A stretch of 64,000 nt of DNA. It comes from Dolichospermum flos-aquae CCAP 1403/13F (GTDB lineage Bacteria > Cyanobacteriota > Cyanobacteriia > Cyanobacteriales > Nostocaceae). Made by a program: the position numbers and the translations under genes. The DNA lies in NCBI RefSeq assembly GCF_012516395.1, contig NZ_CP051206.1:1302001-1366000 (forward strand), written 5' to 3'. This document shows, one piece after another, positions 25,446 through 34,342 of the stretch. The notes below the pieces were generated by a model that did not search any database, was not told the origin of the DNA, and saw nothing but the letters and a program-made list of their open reading frames with translations. Position 1 is the first letter of the stretch; every line of letters starts with the position of its first letter.

Positions 25446-28145
25446 ATGGATTTAATTCTTTGTCACACAACTGCGGATTTTGACGCTTTGGGGGCAGCGG
25501 TGGGGTTAACTTGTCTCAAACCAGGGAGCAAAATTGTCTTGACTGGGGGCGCACATCCTCCTGTACGGGACTTTTTAGCGTTACATCGTGACGAGTATCC
25601 GCTAATTGAAAGACGTTCGGTAAATCCTGAAAAAATTCGCTCTTTAATGGTTGTGGATACTCAAAAGCGCGATCGCTTGGGTAAAGCTGCTATCTGGTTC
25701 GATTTACCCAATGTCCAAGAAATCATTGTTTACGATCATCATTTTGGACAGGAAAGAGACATTCCCAGCACTCAATTATATATTGACGAAGTGGGGGCGA
25801 CAACTACCTTAATGGTAGAAGAATTGCAAAAAAATAATATTTCTTTAAATTCTGCCCAAGCAACTGTAATGGCTTTGGGTATTCATGTGGATACAGGTTC
25901 ATTAACCTATAAACAATCTACAGCCAGAGATGCTTTAGCGTTGGCTTGGCTAATGCAGCAAGGGGCAAATTTATCAGTTATTTCTACTTATCGTGATCCT
26001 GGTTTATCACCACAATTACAACAATTGTTAAGTGCAGCTTTAGAGAATTTACAATATCTTTGTTTGCGGGGATATACCATAGCTTGGGTGACACTAAAAA
26101 CCGATGGTTTTGTCCCCGGTTTATCAGGTTTAGCTTCGGAAATTATTGATTTAACAGAATCTGATGCTGTACTGTTAGCAAATGAATATCCTTTGAGTGA
26201 AAATGATTGGCGCTTAACAGTAATTGGCAGAACGCAAATTCCCCAAACAAATCTTAATTCCTTATTTCAACCTCATGGTGGTGGTGGACATTCTCAAGCC
26301 GCATCTTTTAATCTTCGCACTACAGATTCCCAACCAATTTTACAACAATTATTAGATGGTTTAAAAGCCCAAATTCCCCATCCTCCCACAGCTAGAGATT
26401 TGATGTCTTCTCCAGTGCGGACAATTCGCCCTGATACTACTATAGCCGAAGCCCAGCGGATTTTATTACGTTATGGACATTCAGGTTTATCTGTAGTGAA
26501 TAATCAAGATTTATTAATCGGAATTATTTCCCGACGGGATTTAGATATTGCTTTACATCATGGGTTTAGTCATGCACCAGTTAAAGGTTATATGACAAGT
26601 AATTTAAAGACAATTACCCCTGATACTTCTTTACCAGAAATTGAGTCTTTAATGGTGACTTATGATATTGGCAGATTACCAGTATTAGATCATGGGCAAT
26701 TAGTTGGTATTGTCACCCGCACCGATATTTTAAGAGAATTACATCAATTAACAATTAAAAATTTAGAATTAAAAATTAAAAATTATTCTCAGGATTTAGG
26801 ACTAAGTACGGAATTAGAAAAACGTCTGACACCGCAACTTTGGGAATTACTGACTACAGCATCGCAAGAAGCAGAAAAACGAGGTTGGCATCTTTATTTA
26901 GTTGGTGGTGCAGTGCGAGATTTGCTATTATCAAAAGCGGAAAATCGCAGTTTGATAATTAATGATATTGATTTAGTCGTTGATGGTTTTCATAAAACCG
27001 CAGACGTTGGTGCAGGGGTAGAATTAGCTAAAGCCTTACAGCAAATTTATCAAAATGCCAGATTAGAAATTCATGGTGCTTTTCAAACTGCGGCTTTATT
27101 ATGGCATAAAGATTTAGTATTAGATTCCTTATGGGTGGATATTGCCACAGCTAGAACTGAATTTTATCCTTACCCAGCAGCTAATCCAGAGGTTGAAGCT
27201 AGTTCTATTCGGCAAGATTTATATCGGCGAGATTTTACGATTAATGCCATGGCTTTAAGGTTAACTTCTCCTCGTGCTGGTGAATTATTAGATTTCTTTG
27301 GTGGTTTTATAGACTTGCAAAATCAGCAAGTTAGAATTTTACACGCTAATAGTTTTATTGAAGATCCAACTCGGATTTATCGCGGTGTGCGGTTTGCGGT
27401 GCGGTTTGGATTTTCTCTAGAACCACAAACAGAAACTTATATTCGTTATGCTATAAATAGTGGAGTTTATGATAGAACAAGTCAGGAAAATAGTAAAACT
27501 CCGGCTTTGCAAACTCGACTAAAAACTGAATTAAAATATATATTAGCAGCAGATTATTGGCAATCAGCTTTAGAATTATTGGATAATTTGGGGGCTTTAC
27601 AATGTATTCATCCTACTTTAAAATTAGATGTGGAACTTTCTCGACAATTAAATTTATTAAAACACTGTTTAAGGAAATTTGATAAAAAACAAACTTTAAT
27701 AAATTGGCAAATGCGTCTAGAAGTATTAATTGCCTATTTACAACCAGAATATCGGGGGAAAGTAGCTAAAAATCTGCAATTAGTTGATGATAGTATTGTC
27801 AGATTAGAGAAATTATCTCAAATTCAAGCTGAGGTAATTACGTTATTACCAACTTTTGAAAAACCTAGTCAAACTATTTATTTACTCAAAAGATATGATT
27901 TGCAGACTTTAATTTTAATTGCTTTACAAAGTCCCCGCAAAATCAGAAGACGGATTTGGCAATATTTAACAAACTGGGGAAATATTCAACCGCTATTAAA
28001 TGGGAATGATTTAAAACAATTGGGTTATAAACCTAGTCCCCAATATAAGCAAATGCTTGATGATTTATTAACTGCTACTGTAGATGGTATAATTAAAGAT
28101 AAAGCGGAAGCACAAGAATTTTTAGCCAAGCATTATCCTGGGTAA
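25446..28145 (+). CDS. DHH phosphoesterase - CBS pair - tRNA nucleotidyltransferase fusion (A-adding/CCA family)
   Basis: The 899-residue protein has an N-terminal DHH/DHHA1 module (LILCHTTADFDALGAAVGLT; EIIVYDHH; PHGGGGHSQAASF, about residues 1-310). Two CBS domains follow (about 318-435, RDLMSSPVRTIRPDTTIAEA and YMTSNLKTITPDTSLPEIES), then a poly(A)-polymerase/CCA head (about 460-899) with LVGGAVRD and NDIDLVVDGF. Related cyanobacterial proteins act as A-adding tRNA nucleotidyltransferases. A short linker (TIKNLELKIKNYSQ) is encoded by an AT-rich repeat that is otherwise intergenic. Confidence 0.88.
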   Translation: MDLILCHTTADFDALGAAVGLTCLKPGSKIVLTGGAHPPVRDFLALHRDEYPLIERRSVNPEKIRSLMVVDTQKRDRLGKAAIWFDLPNVQEIIVYDHHFGQERDIPSTQLYIDEVGATTTLMVEELQKNNISLNSAQATVMALGIHVDTGSLTYKQSTARDALALAWLMQQGANLSVISTYRDPGLSPQLQQLLSAALENLQYLCLRGYTIAWVTLKTDGFVPGLSGLASEIIDLTESDAVLLANEYPLSENDWRLTVIGRTQIPQTNLNSLFQPHGGGGHSQAASFNLRTTDSQPILQQLLDGLKAQIPHPPTARDLMSSPVRTIRPDTTIAEAQRILLRYGHSGLSVVNNQDLLIGIISRRDLDIALHHGFSHAPVKGYMTSNLKTITPDTSLPEIESLMVTYDIGRLPVLDHGQLVGIVTRTDILRELHQLTIKNLELKIKNYSQDLGLSTELEKRLTPQLWELLTTASQEAEKRGWHLYLVGGAVRDLLLSKAENRSLIINDIDLVVDGFHKTADVGAGVELAKALQQIYQNARLEIHGAFQTAALLWHKDLVLDSLWVDIATARTEFYPYPAANPEVEASSIRQDLYRRDFTINAMALRLTSPRAGELLDFFGGFIDLQNQQVRILHANSFIEDPTRIYRGVRFAVRFGFSLEPQTETYIRYAINSGVYDRTSQENSKTPALQTRLKTELKYILAADYWQSALELLDNLGALQCIHPTLKLDVELSRQLNLLKHCLRKFDKKQTLINWQMRLEVLIAYLQPEYRGKVAKNLQLVDDSIVRLEKLSQIQAEVITLLPTFEKPSQTIYLLKRYDLQTLILIALQSPRKIRRRIWQYLTNWGNIQPLLNGNDLKQLGYKPSPQYKQMLDDLLTATVDGIIKDKAEAQEFLAKHYPG

Positions 28146-28170
28146 TGGAAATTAAAAATATGAGGTTGAT

Positions 28171-28746
28171 ATGCAAATTCAAACATCCAGCAAATACTAT
28201 ACTCCAGAAGAATATTTAGAACTAGAAGAAAAATCAGAAGTTAAAAACGAATATATACACGGAGAGATTATACCTATGAGTGGTGGAACTACGAATCATA
28301 ATGAAATCGCAGGTAATTTTTATCTACATTTTAAATTAAAAATGCGGAATCAAAATTACAAGATTTATATGGGTGATGTTAAATTATGGCTACAACGTTA
28401 TCAAATCTATACTTATCCAGATATTATGGTAATTCAAGGAGAACCAATATATCAAGGAACTGGAACTACTCAAGTCACAAATCCGTTAATGATTGTCGAA
28501 GTGTTATCTAAATCAACTATAAATTATGATAAAACCGACAAATTTAGATTTTATCGTTCTCTTCCTGAATTAAAGGAATATATTATGATTAATCAATATG
28601 AATATTTTATTGAACAATTTGCTAAAAATGCCGAAGGACAATGGGTATTAACTGAATATGAATCAGTAAATGATATATTGTCTTTAAAATCCATAGATTT
28701 TCAAATTCCCTTCAATGATATTTATGAAGGTGTAAATTTCCAGTAG
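28171..28746 (+). CDS. Uma2 family (DUF820) putative endonuclease
   Basis: The 191-residue protein has the usual Uma2 order: YYTPEEYLELEEKSEVKNEY, HGEIIPMSGGTTNHNEIAGN, YPDIMVIQGE (putative metal-binding Asp) and MIVEVLSKSTINYDKTDKFR, then LKEYIMINQYEYFIEQF. Its stop codon TAG lies in a GTAGGTTGGGTT repeat, and a MITE begins 20 bases later. It opens a 5-kb cluster of nuclease-type genes. Biological role unknown. Confidence 0.87.
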   Translation: MQIQTSSKYYTPEEYLELEEKSEVKNEYIHGEIIPMSGGTTNHNEIAGNFYLHFKLKMRNQNYKIYMGDVKLWLQRYQIYTYPDIMVIQGEPIYQGTGTTQVTNPLMIVEVLSKSTINYDKTDKFRFYRSLPELKEYIMINQYEYFIEQFAKNAEGQWVLTEYESVNDILSLKSIDFQIPFNDIYEGVNFQ

Positions 28747-28765
28747 GTTGGGTTGACGTATCTTA

Positions 28766-28916
28766 GAGGTTGTTTGAAAACTTTTTCGTGTGGGATCTGA
28801 CACCCGCAGATCCCCCTAAATCCCCCTTACAAAGGGGGACTTTGAGGAATTTAGCCCCCCTTTGTAAGGGGGGTTGGGGGGATCTCGATTAATTCTGATA
28901 CTTTTCAAACATCCTC
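28766..28916. mobile_element. MITE copy 2 with TTA target duplication
   Basis: It begins GAGGTTGTTTGAAAAC and ends CTTTTCAAACATCCTC, flanked by TTA on both sides (28763-28765 and 28917-28919). The interior holds a G/C-rich palindrome built from 'cccccttacaaaggggg' and its complement. The flanks 'gtaggttgggttgacgta' and 'cccaacatcatatt' indicate that it inserted into another dispersed repeat. Confidence 0.85.
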
Positions 28917-28983
28917 TTACCCAACATCATATTATTGTCTGATAGCGTAGCTATATCAGGATTTACAGAATTTAAAAACAATA

Positions 28984-29586
28984 TTAATTTACTGATAACA
29001 TCCACGTTAGAAATGCTAAAATTGGCTCAACTGGTGGCAATGGATATTCAGTAATATCAATAGTGACTGAATTACCCTCCAGTTTTAAAAATTTCCAAGT
29101 AGTTCCACTAGTGACAGAACCGAAAATTATGGGAATGTTGACATTATTAGCAGCATTAAATTTTTGGGCAGCTACCATTTCTGCAATACACTGACCTAAA
29201 CCACCATTAAGATTTTCTTTTTTTGCTTCTATAATTATAACTACTGGAGCTTGAATTTCTAATTGGCTTAGTGATTTACTAATCAGAAAGTCACAAATAC
29301 CATTGAGTCCAATACTAGAATCAACGGTAAAATCTTCTCCAGAAAAAAGGCTAATTTGACGATCTAATAATCGTCGAACTGCTGTTAATACAGGGCTAAT
29401 AATCCATTCAGAACGGGCTTTTTCACTACCCCTTGCAAGTACCAATGGTAAACCTTCTTCTAGTTCTTGACGTAGCAAATCATCAGGTTTTACAGGAGGT
29501 ACATCTGGAAAAAACCGTCCTCCTTCATGGATGGCGATCGCTAAATCCTGACGGACTTTTTTTAGTGTAAAATCACTGTAGGGCAT
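28984..29586 (-). CDS. Putative PD-(D/E)XK nuclease-fold protein, function unknown
   Basis: The 200-residue protein has no named family that I recognise. Residues around 109-137 (IGLNGICDFLISKSLSQ ... PVVIIIEAKKENLNGGLGQC) show a D...ExK arrangement on adjacent hydrophobic strands, typical of restriction-endonuclease-like folds. It lies between two Uma2 genes on the nuclease-rich stretch 28-33.6 kb. A nuclease role is inference from the motif only. Confidence 0.55.
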   Translation of the reverse strand: MPYSDFTLKKVRQDLAIAIHEGGRFFPDVPPVKPDDLLRQELEEGLPLVLARGSEKARSEWIISPVLTAVRRLLDRQISLFSGEDFTVDSSIGLNGICDFLISKSLSQLEIQAPVVIIIEAKKENLNGGLGQCIAEMVAAQKFNAANNVNIPIIFGSVTSGTTWKFLKLEGNSVTIDITEYPLPPVEPILAFLTWMLSVN

Positions 29587-29627
29587 AGTTATAATTAATT
29601 TTTGCTACAAAAACAGAGTTTAGTTCC

Positions 29628-29790
29628 GTAGGTTGGGTTGTGGAACGTAAACGTATCCCTGCGGGACACTGCGTGAACGCGGAGCAATCGGAACGAAACC
29701 CAACATCATATTATTAAAACATATTATTAAAACTTTTGTTGGGTTGCGCGATTCCTGCGGAGCGCTTCGCTATCGCTTAACCCAACCTAC
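29628..29790. repeat. GTAGGTTGGGTT dispersed repeat element
   Basis: The element starts GTAGGTTGGGTTGTGGAACG and ends AACCCAACCTAC, with an internal 'cctgcgg' inverted portion. Partial copies occur at 28744-28757 and 30551-30561. It carries no gene and looks like a MITE-type repeat. Confidence 0.7.
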
Positions 29791-29803
29791 ATTTGATTGT
29801 AGA

Positions 29804-30463
29804 TTAAATTGTATCAGGATCTATATTTAACTCCCGCAATTTTGCTGCTAAACGTTCTGCGGTTTCTTCAGGGCTAAAAACTAGCTTTCCTTCTGGTGTG
29901 AAATACCGCAATAATCCCTCATGAATTCCCAAATATAAATCTAATTGTTCACTCCATAAATGTCCTTTTTCATTTGCTTCTAGAGGTTGATATTTTCCAT
30001 CTAATAAATGAAAACCTGCAAATTCTAGTGTATAAGGATCAAACCAAAAATAATCCGGTGTGCGGAAAGTATTTTGATAAAGTTCTTTTTTGTATTCTCT
30101 ATCTGTATTCGCTGTAGTTGGTGAGAGAATTTCTAAAATTACATTGGGATATTTACCGTCTTCATTCCAAACTACCCAACTTTTCCGAGTTTTGCGTTCT
30201 GTTCCTAGCACAACAAAGAAATCAGGACCTCGGAAATATTCTGATTTTTTCTGATTAGGACTATAATAAATGGTGAGATTTCCCGCAGCATAGAAATCAT
30301 ATCTATCTTTCCACAACCATTCTAGACATTTGAAAAGGAGAATTATTTGTCTTAAATGTAGTTCTGTTTCCACGGGAGGTTCATCACTATATAAATCACT
30401 GGGGGGAAAAATCACATCTTGAGAGATGTTTTCTCTACATTCTAATTCTTGAGTAATCATCAT
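29804..30463 (-). CDS. Uma2 family (DUF820) putative endonuclease
   Basis: The 219-residue protein contains GPDFFVVLGTERKTRKSWVV and YPNVILEILSPTTANTDREY, the acidic strand pair expected for a Uma2 PD-(D/E)XK core. A Glu/Leu-rich C-terminal helix (SPEETAERLAAKLRELNIDP) is common in this family. It lies downstream of the large restriction-modification gene, separated from it by a strong hairpin. Confidence 0.87.
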   Translation of the reverse strand: MMITQELECRENISQDVIFPPSDLYSDEPPVETELHLRQIILLFKCLEWLWKDRYDFYAAGNLTIYYSPNQKKSEYFRGPDFFVVLGTERKTRKSWVVWNEDGKYPNVILEILSPTTANTDREYKKELYQNTFRTPDYFWFDPYTLEFAGFHLLDGKYQPLEANEKGHLWSEQLDLYLGIHEGLLRYFTPEGKLVFSPEETAERLAAKLRELNIDPDTI

Positions 30464-30509
30464 AATATGACACCAAGTCGTTATTTGTTGATTATAGCAT
30501 CGAATTACA

Positions 30510-30542
30510 AGATCCCCGACTTCTTAAAGAAGTCGGGGATCT
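30510..30542. terminator. 33-bp palindrome (CCCCGACTTCTT family), copy 2
   Basis: A perfect hairpin with arms AGATCCCCGACTTCTT and its complement lies about 30 bases after the stop of the restriction-modification gene (minus strand). Copy 3 sits just after the cytosine methyltransferase gene. A transcript-ending role is plausible at both sites, although a clear U-tract is lacking. Confidence 0.55.
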
Positions 30543-30572
30543 GACTGAAACCCAACCTACCAGAATACATGA

Positions 30573-33500
30573 TTATTCCATTTCTCTAATTATATTCATT
30601 GTTTCTACACTCACGGTACAGACTCTCATTAATAAATCTATTACCTGTTCTTTGTAATCTGCGAAACGATAGGTATTGAATTTTTCCGCAATTGTTGGAT
30701 CTTTTGGTTTCTTTTCTTTATATTGATCTAATATCCATTCTAACGCACAACGATTACCCAGCATATATTCCCAAGCTATTTTCGGAATATTTTCTAATGT
30801 GGTGACATCATCTAGGATAATACTGTTTTTGGTTTTATCGGCTTTTAGTTTTGCTTTGGGTGTTTTTTGATTACTGAGCGAAGTCGAAGTATGATCTTTT
30901 AAGGGAATATCAAGACGGGTTAGGTGATAAGGTGTGACTGTTTCATAATTAATATGTAATTCCATGAGTTGTTTACCCCAATTAACCCATTTTTGGAAGT
31001 TTTCATAATATGGTAAACGGGGAAATTCGCGTTTGAGGTTGAGTTCGTATTTGCTGCGATAAGCTGGGTTATGTAAGACTGCGTAGGTATAATGAAAGAT
31101 GTCTATTTTGGTAATTGTTGGATCTTGATAATGGGTTTGAATTTGTTTTAGTCCCCAGTCAGTTATGTTATCAATACGTTTTCCTTCTTTGTCGTAACGG
31201 TAGAGGGGGAGACATTGAGAATCACCGGTTAAATGTAAATCAATAATTGTGTTACTACCTAAACAATGAAAGGGTTTTGTATTTCCTGACGCTGAAAAAG
31301 CTATATATTTGTTTTCTGTATCGTTTTCATTTAAAATATCAAACCATTGATAAGTCATTCCATTAAAATGCTTATCAAAGTAAAAATACTGATTATAGAA
31401 AGGACGGTATGAACTTTTTATAATTTGTTCAGGTTGAAAAGTTTTATTGATTCTTCTATCTAAATATTTATTTAATTCTCTATCCCATTTAATTGTATCC
31501 TTTTCCGGGTAATTTGAATCTTTTAACGTCTTCTGATAAACTTCAATTAAAAATTTTACTTTTTCTTCTAACACAGTTTCAGATAAATCATAAACCCATT
31601 CATCTCTTTGTGTTGCTACACCTCTAGAAAATAACTTAAATACAGCTTCTTCTCCTTTACCTGCTTTGACATCTTTATCAACCAAAGGTAAAAGATTTTC
31701 AAAATCATTATCAGATTGATTTATCCAATTATAGTTTTTATCTGGTCTAATATGTTCAAAAGGAATTTGATTAAATTTAGTTTGAGACAAAAACTTTAAT
31801 TTCTCATTTGCTGTATCAAAGTCAGGACGACGAATATAAAATATTTGGCAATTATTAAAATCACTATTTTCTTTCTTTACCAAAAACATAATAGCTACAC
31901 CAGTTTGAATCCCAAAAACATTATGTGTTGTTCCTGAAAGTTTAGGATTTTTCCTGACATCACCATGTAAATCTATAATGTAAATATAACTAAAATCATC
32001 ACTTACAGCTTTTCTAAAACCATCAAATGTTCTTCCGTCAATAAAAGATGAATTAGTGATAAACGCAATAATCCCATTTTTACCTAGTCTATCAGAAGCC
32101 CATCTAATAAACCGAGTATACATATCATAAACAACAATATTATTTTGAGCTTTACTATATTTAATATAACTTTCCTTAATTAACTTATCTATAGCTGTAT
32201 AATAACGATTAGCATTGTTATCATTAAAGTTTTCCTGTTTTGCATTATAAGGAGGATTACCAATAATCACCGAAATAGTTCTATCATTCTGTCTTTTGAT
32301 TCTTGCAGTATTCTCCACACTCATAGCAAACAAATCTAATTGCTTACCCGCAAAAGATGTATTATCCAAAGTATCCACAAAACAAATATTTTCAAACTCC
32401 TCATACACACCCATTTTCTGTTTATAGGTGTATTCAATATTCAAATTTGCAATATAATAAGGCAAAATTGCCACCTCATTACAATGAATTTCATGTTTAT
32501 ATTTGTGTTCTAAACTCTGCTTTGGTAAATAATCAATCAACTCAGTAATAAAAGTCCCCGTTCCCGTCGCAGGATCTAAAATTTCGACATCTTTATCTGC
32601 TAACAACTTCCCAAAATGTTTATGTACTAAAAAATCTGTACTTTCTATCATAAACCTAACAATTTCATTGGGAGTATAAACAATACCTAATCTATCCGCA
32701 GCTTTAGGATTATATGCTTTGTAGAAATTCTCATATAAGGCTTTGAGAAACTTCTGTTTTTCTTGATGATTATAAATATTAGCCGCAGTGCGTCTAATCA
32801 CTGCATAATATCTTTCAATCGTTCCCAAAGTGTTTTTCTTAACGCTTCCCGTGAAAAAGGTAGAAATTACCCTTTGTAATTCTCCCGCAATATTATTTTC
32901 TCTGTGAAATTGCGATTCATTAAAAATATTGATAAAAATATCTTCTGTCAAAATATGCTGAATCATCATTTCCCGAATATCAAATAAACTGATTTCTGGG
33001 TTAATTGATTCTTTGCAAATTCCCCAAAACTTATCCCGCGCAGTTTGAAAAGATCTGTTATTTTCCCCTTGGCAATCTATCAAATCTCTGAGAGAATTTA
33101 GTACAGTGGGTAAATCTTGCTTAAAAATTTCTATCGCTTCCCGAAAATCCTTAACTTCAGGACGCACATAATTAATAAAACTGGTAATAATTCCATCTAC
33201 TGCGTCAGCATCGCGCATAGATACACGCATGGTTTCTGTGCTAGATTGAATTAAAACCGCAGTTTGGGAATCTTCAAATAAAATATTACTATCGGGATAA
33301 CCTTTATTTAATTTCTTTTCTATTTCTTCATCTAATTTATCATATTGATCTTTGCTTTCCCAATAACCCCAATCTAACCGCAAAGCATCTTTAATTGTGC
33401 CATCGGGATAAACAAGTTTACCATTTGGTAATCTATAATCTAATTCAGGAATCAGTAAAAAATCTCTCGGTTTGCAATATTCATTTAGCAGATTTTGAAA

Positions 33501-33593
33501 AGCCACACGAATAGAAGTTTCTTTGCGAGAACCACCATATTGAATGATTTTTTCGACTTCGGCTTGATATTGTGTCACCAGGAGTCTAGACAT
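30573..33593 (-). CDS. Single-chain restriction-modification enzyme (type ISP/IIG-like, N6-adenine methyltransferase)
   Basis: The 1006-residue protein combines an N-terminal nuclease-like region (about 45-85: PDGTIKDALRLDWGYWESKD, a D...ExK motif), a helical spacer and an adenine methyltransferase core. The core has motif I LDPATGTGTF (about 339-348) and motif IV NPPY (about 446-449). A long C-terminal part (about 650-1006) fits a target-recognition domain of type ISP enzymes (SYRPFYNQYFYFDKHFNGMT). The helicase module of true type ISP enzymes such as LlaBIII is not seen, so this is a shorter form. One polypeptide probably both methylates and cleaves. Confidence 0.82.
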   Translation of the reverse strand: MSRLLVTQYQAEVEKIIQYGGSRKETSIRVAFQNLLNEYCKPRDFLLIPELDYRLPNGKLVYPDGTIKDALRLDWGYWESKDQYDKLDEEIEKKLNKGYPDSNILFEDSQTAVLIQSSTETMRVSMRDADAVDGIITSFINYVRPEVKDFREAIEIFKQDLPTVLNSLRDLIDCQGENNRSFQTARDKFWGICKESINPEISLFDIREMMIQHILTEDIFINIFNESQFHRENNIAGELQRVISTFFTGSVKKNTLGTIERYYAVIRRTAANIYNHQEKQKFLKALYENFYKAYNPKAADRLGIVYTPNEIVRFMIESTDFLVHKHFGKLLADKDVEILDPATGTGTFITELIDYLPKQSLEHKYKHEIHCNEVAILPYYIANLNIEYTYKQKMGVYEEFENICFVDTLDNTSFAGKQLDLFAMSVENTARIKRQNDRTISVIIGNPPYNAKQENFNDNNANRYYTAIDKLIKESYIKYSKAQNNIVVYDMYTRFIRWASDRLGKNGIIAFITNSSFIDGRTFDGFRKAVSDDFSYIYIIDLHGDVRKNPKLSGTTHNVFGIQTGVAIMFLVKKENSDFNNCQIFYIRRPDFDTANEKLKFLSQTKFNQIPFEHIRPDKNYNWINQSDNDFENLLPLVDKDVKAGKGEEAVFKLFSRGVATQRDEWVYDLSETVLEEKVKFLIEVYQKTLKDSNYPEKDTIKWDRELNKYLDRRINKTFQPEQIIKSSYRPFYNQYFYFDKHFNGMTYQWFDILNENDTENKYIAFSASGNTKPFHCLGSNTIIDLHLTGDSQCLPLYRYDKEGKRIDNITDWGLKQIQTHYQDPTITKIDIFHYTYAVLHNPAYRSKYELNLKREFPRLPYYENFQKWVNWGKQLMELHINYETVTPYHLTRLDIPLKDHTSTSLSNQKTPKAKLKADKTKNSIILDDVTTLENIPKIAWEYMLGNRCALEWILDQYKEKKPKDPTIAEKFNTYRFADYKEQVIDLLMRVCTVSVETMNIIREME

Positions 33594-33827
33594 AATTAAA
33601 AAATCGATTATTAAAAGTTTTGTTGGGTTGTGCGATCACTTCACCCAACTTATATTACTATATTATTACATTGTCTACGTAGATTTAGTTGTGCGATCGC
33701 TAATGTAAAGACAGTTAATGCCATGTTTTCACAGTGACTGTATTCCCCTCAAAAAACTTTCAGATAGAAGCATTACGGGCTATATACAGGTTATAATTCT
33801 TTTTGCGGAGCAACTTTACAAAAATTT

Positions 33828-34151
33828 ATGAGTAATCCCCTTGTGCAAGCCTTTTTCGTAGGCAGAGCAGTAGCTGAAGTGATTAATGAGCGTGTAGAAG
33901 TCGCCTTGACTGATGCTTTGAGTGAACTAGGCAAATTTGATGCTGAAACTAAAGAGCAACTACGCCAGTTTACAGAAGAAGTGATGGCACGAGCTAATCG
34001 AGCAGCGGAATCGTCTGCAACTGGTACAACCACAGGTAATAGTTCATCTGGGGGAGATTCAGTAGACTTACAGACCGAAATTGACGAATTAAGGGCAGAA
34101 ATCGCTCTATTAAGAAGTGAATTGCAGAAGCATCGTAATGCTGCAAAATAG
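33828..34151 (+). CDS. Conserved small cyanobacterial coiled-coil protein
   Basis: The 107-residue protein (MSNPLVQAFFVGRAVAEVIN...) has an amphipathic N-terminal helix pair (about 1-60), a Ser/Thr/Gly-rich linker (about 65-80) and a C-terminal leucine-heptad helix (LQTEIDELRAEIALLRSEL). It resembles small conserved cyanobacterial proteins of unknown function. It lies just upstream of the ABC1 kinase gene in the same direction. Confidence 0.7.
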   Translation: MSNPLVQAFFVGRAVAEVINERVEVALTDALSELGKFDAETKEQLRQFTEEVMARANRAAESSATGTTTGNSSSGGDSVDLQTEIDELRAEIALLRSELQKHRNAAK

Positions 34152-34342
34152 GTAATAGGTGATGGGTAATGGGTAATAGGTAATAGGTAATAGGTAATTG
34201 GTAATTGGTAATTGGTAATGTGAAAAAATATTCTCCCCTACCTCCCCTACCTCCCCTACCTCCCCTACTTCCTCTACCTCCCCTACCTCCCCTACCTCCC
34301 TTACTCCCTGCCTCCGCAACAACCCGACGGTATAAGAAAAAT
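34150..34342. repeat. Tandem repeats between the small coiled-coil gene and the ABC1 kinase gene
   Basis: 'ggtaatag/ggtaattg' heptamers (34150-34218) are followed by about ten 'cctacctcc' units (34236-34305). The second array stays open in frame with the ABC1 kinase gene and would add a Pro/Leu-rich tail, but that is judged an artefact of the repeat. Confidence 0.85.

Noticed and set aside
34205-34342. N-terminal Pro/Leu-rich extension of the ABC1 kinase
   Set aside because: It is encoded entirely by 'cctacctcc' tandem repeats, and the family start MEQGYSDK lies at 34343.
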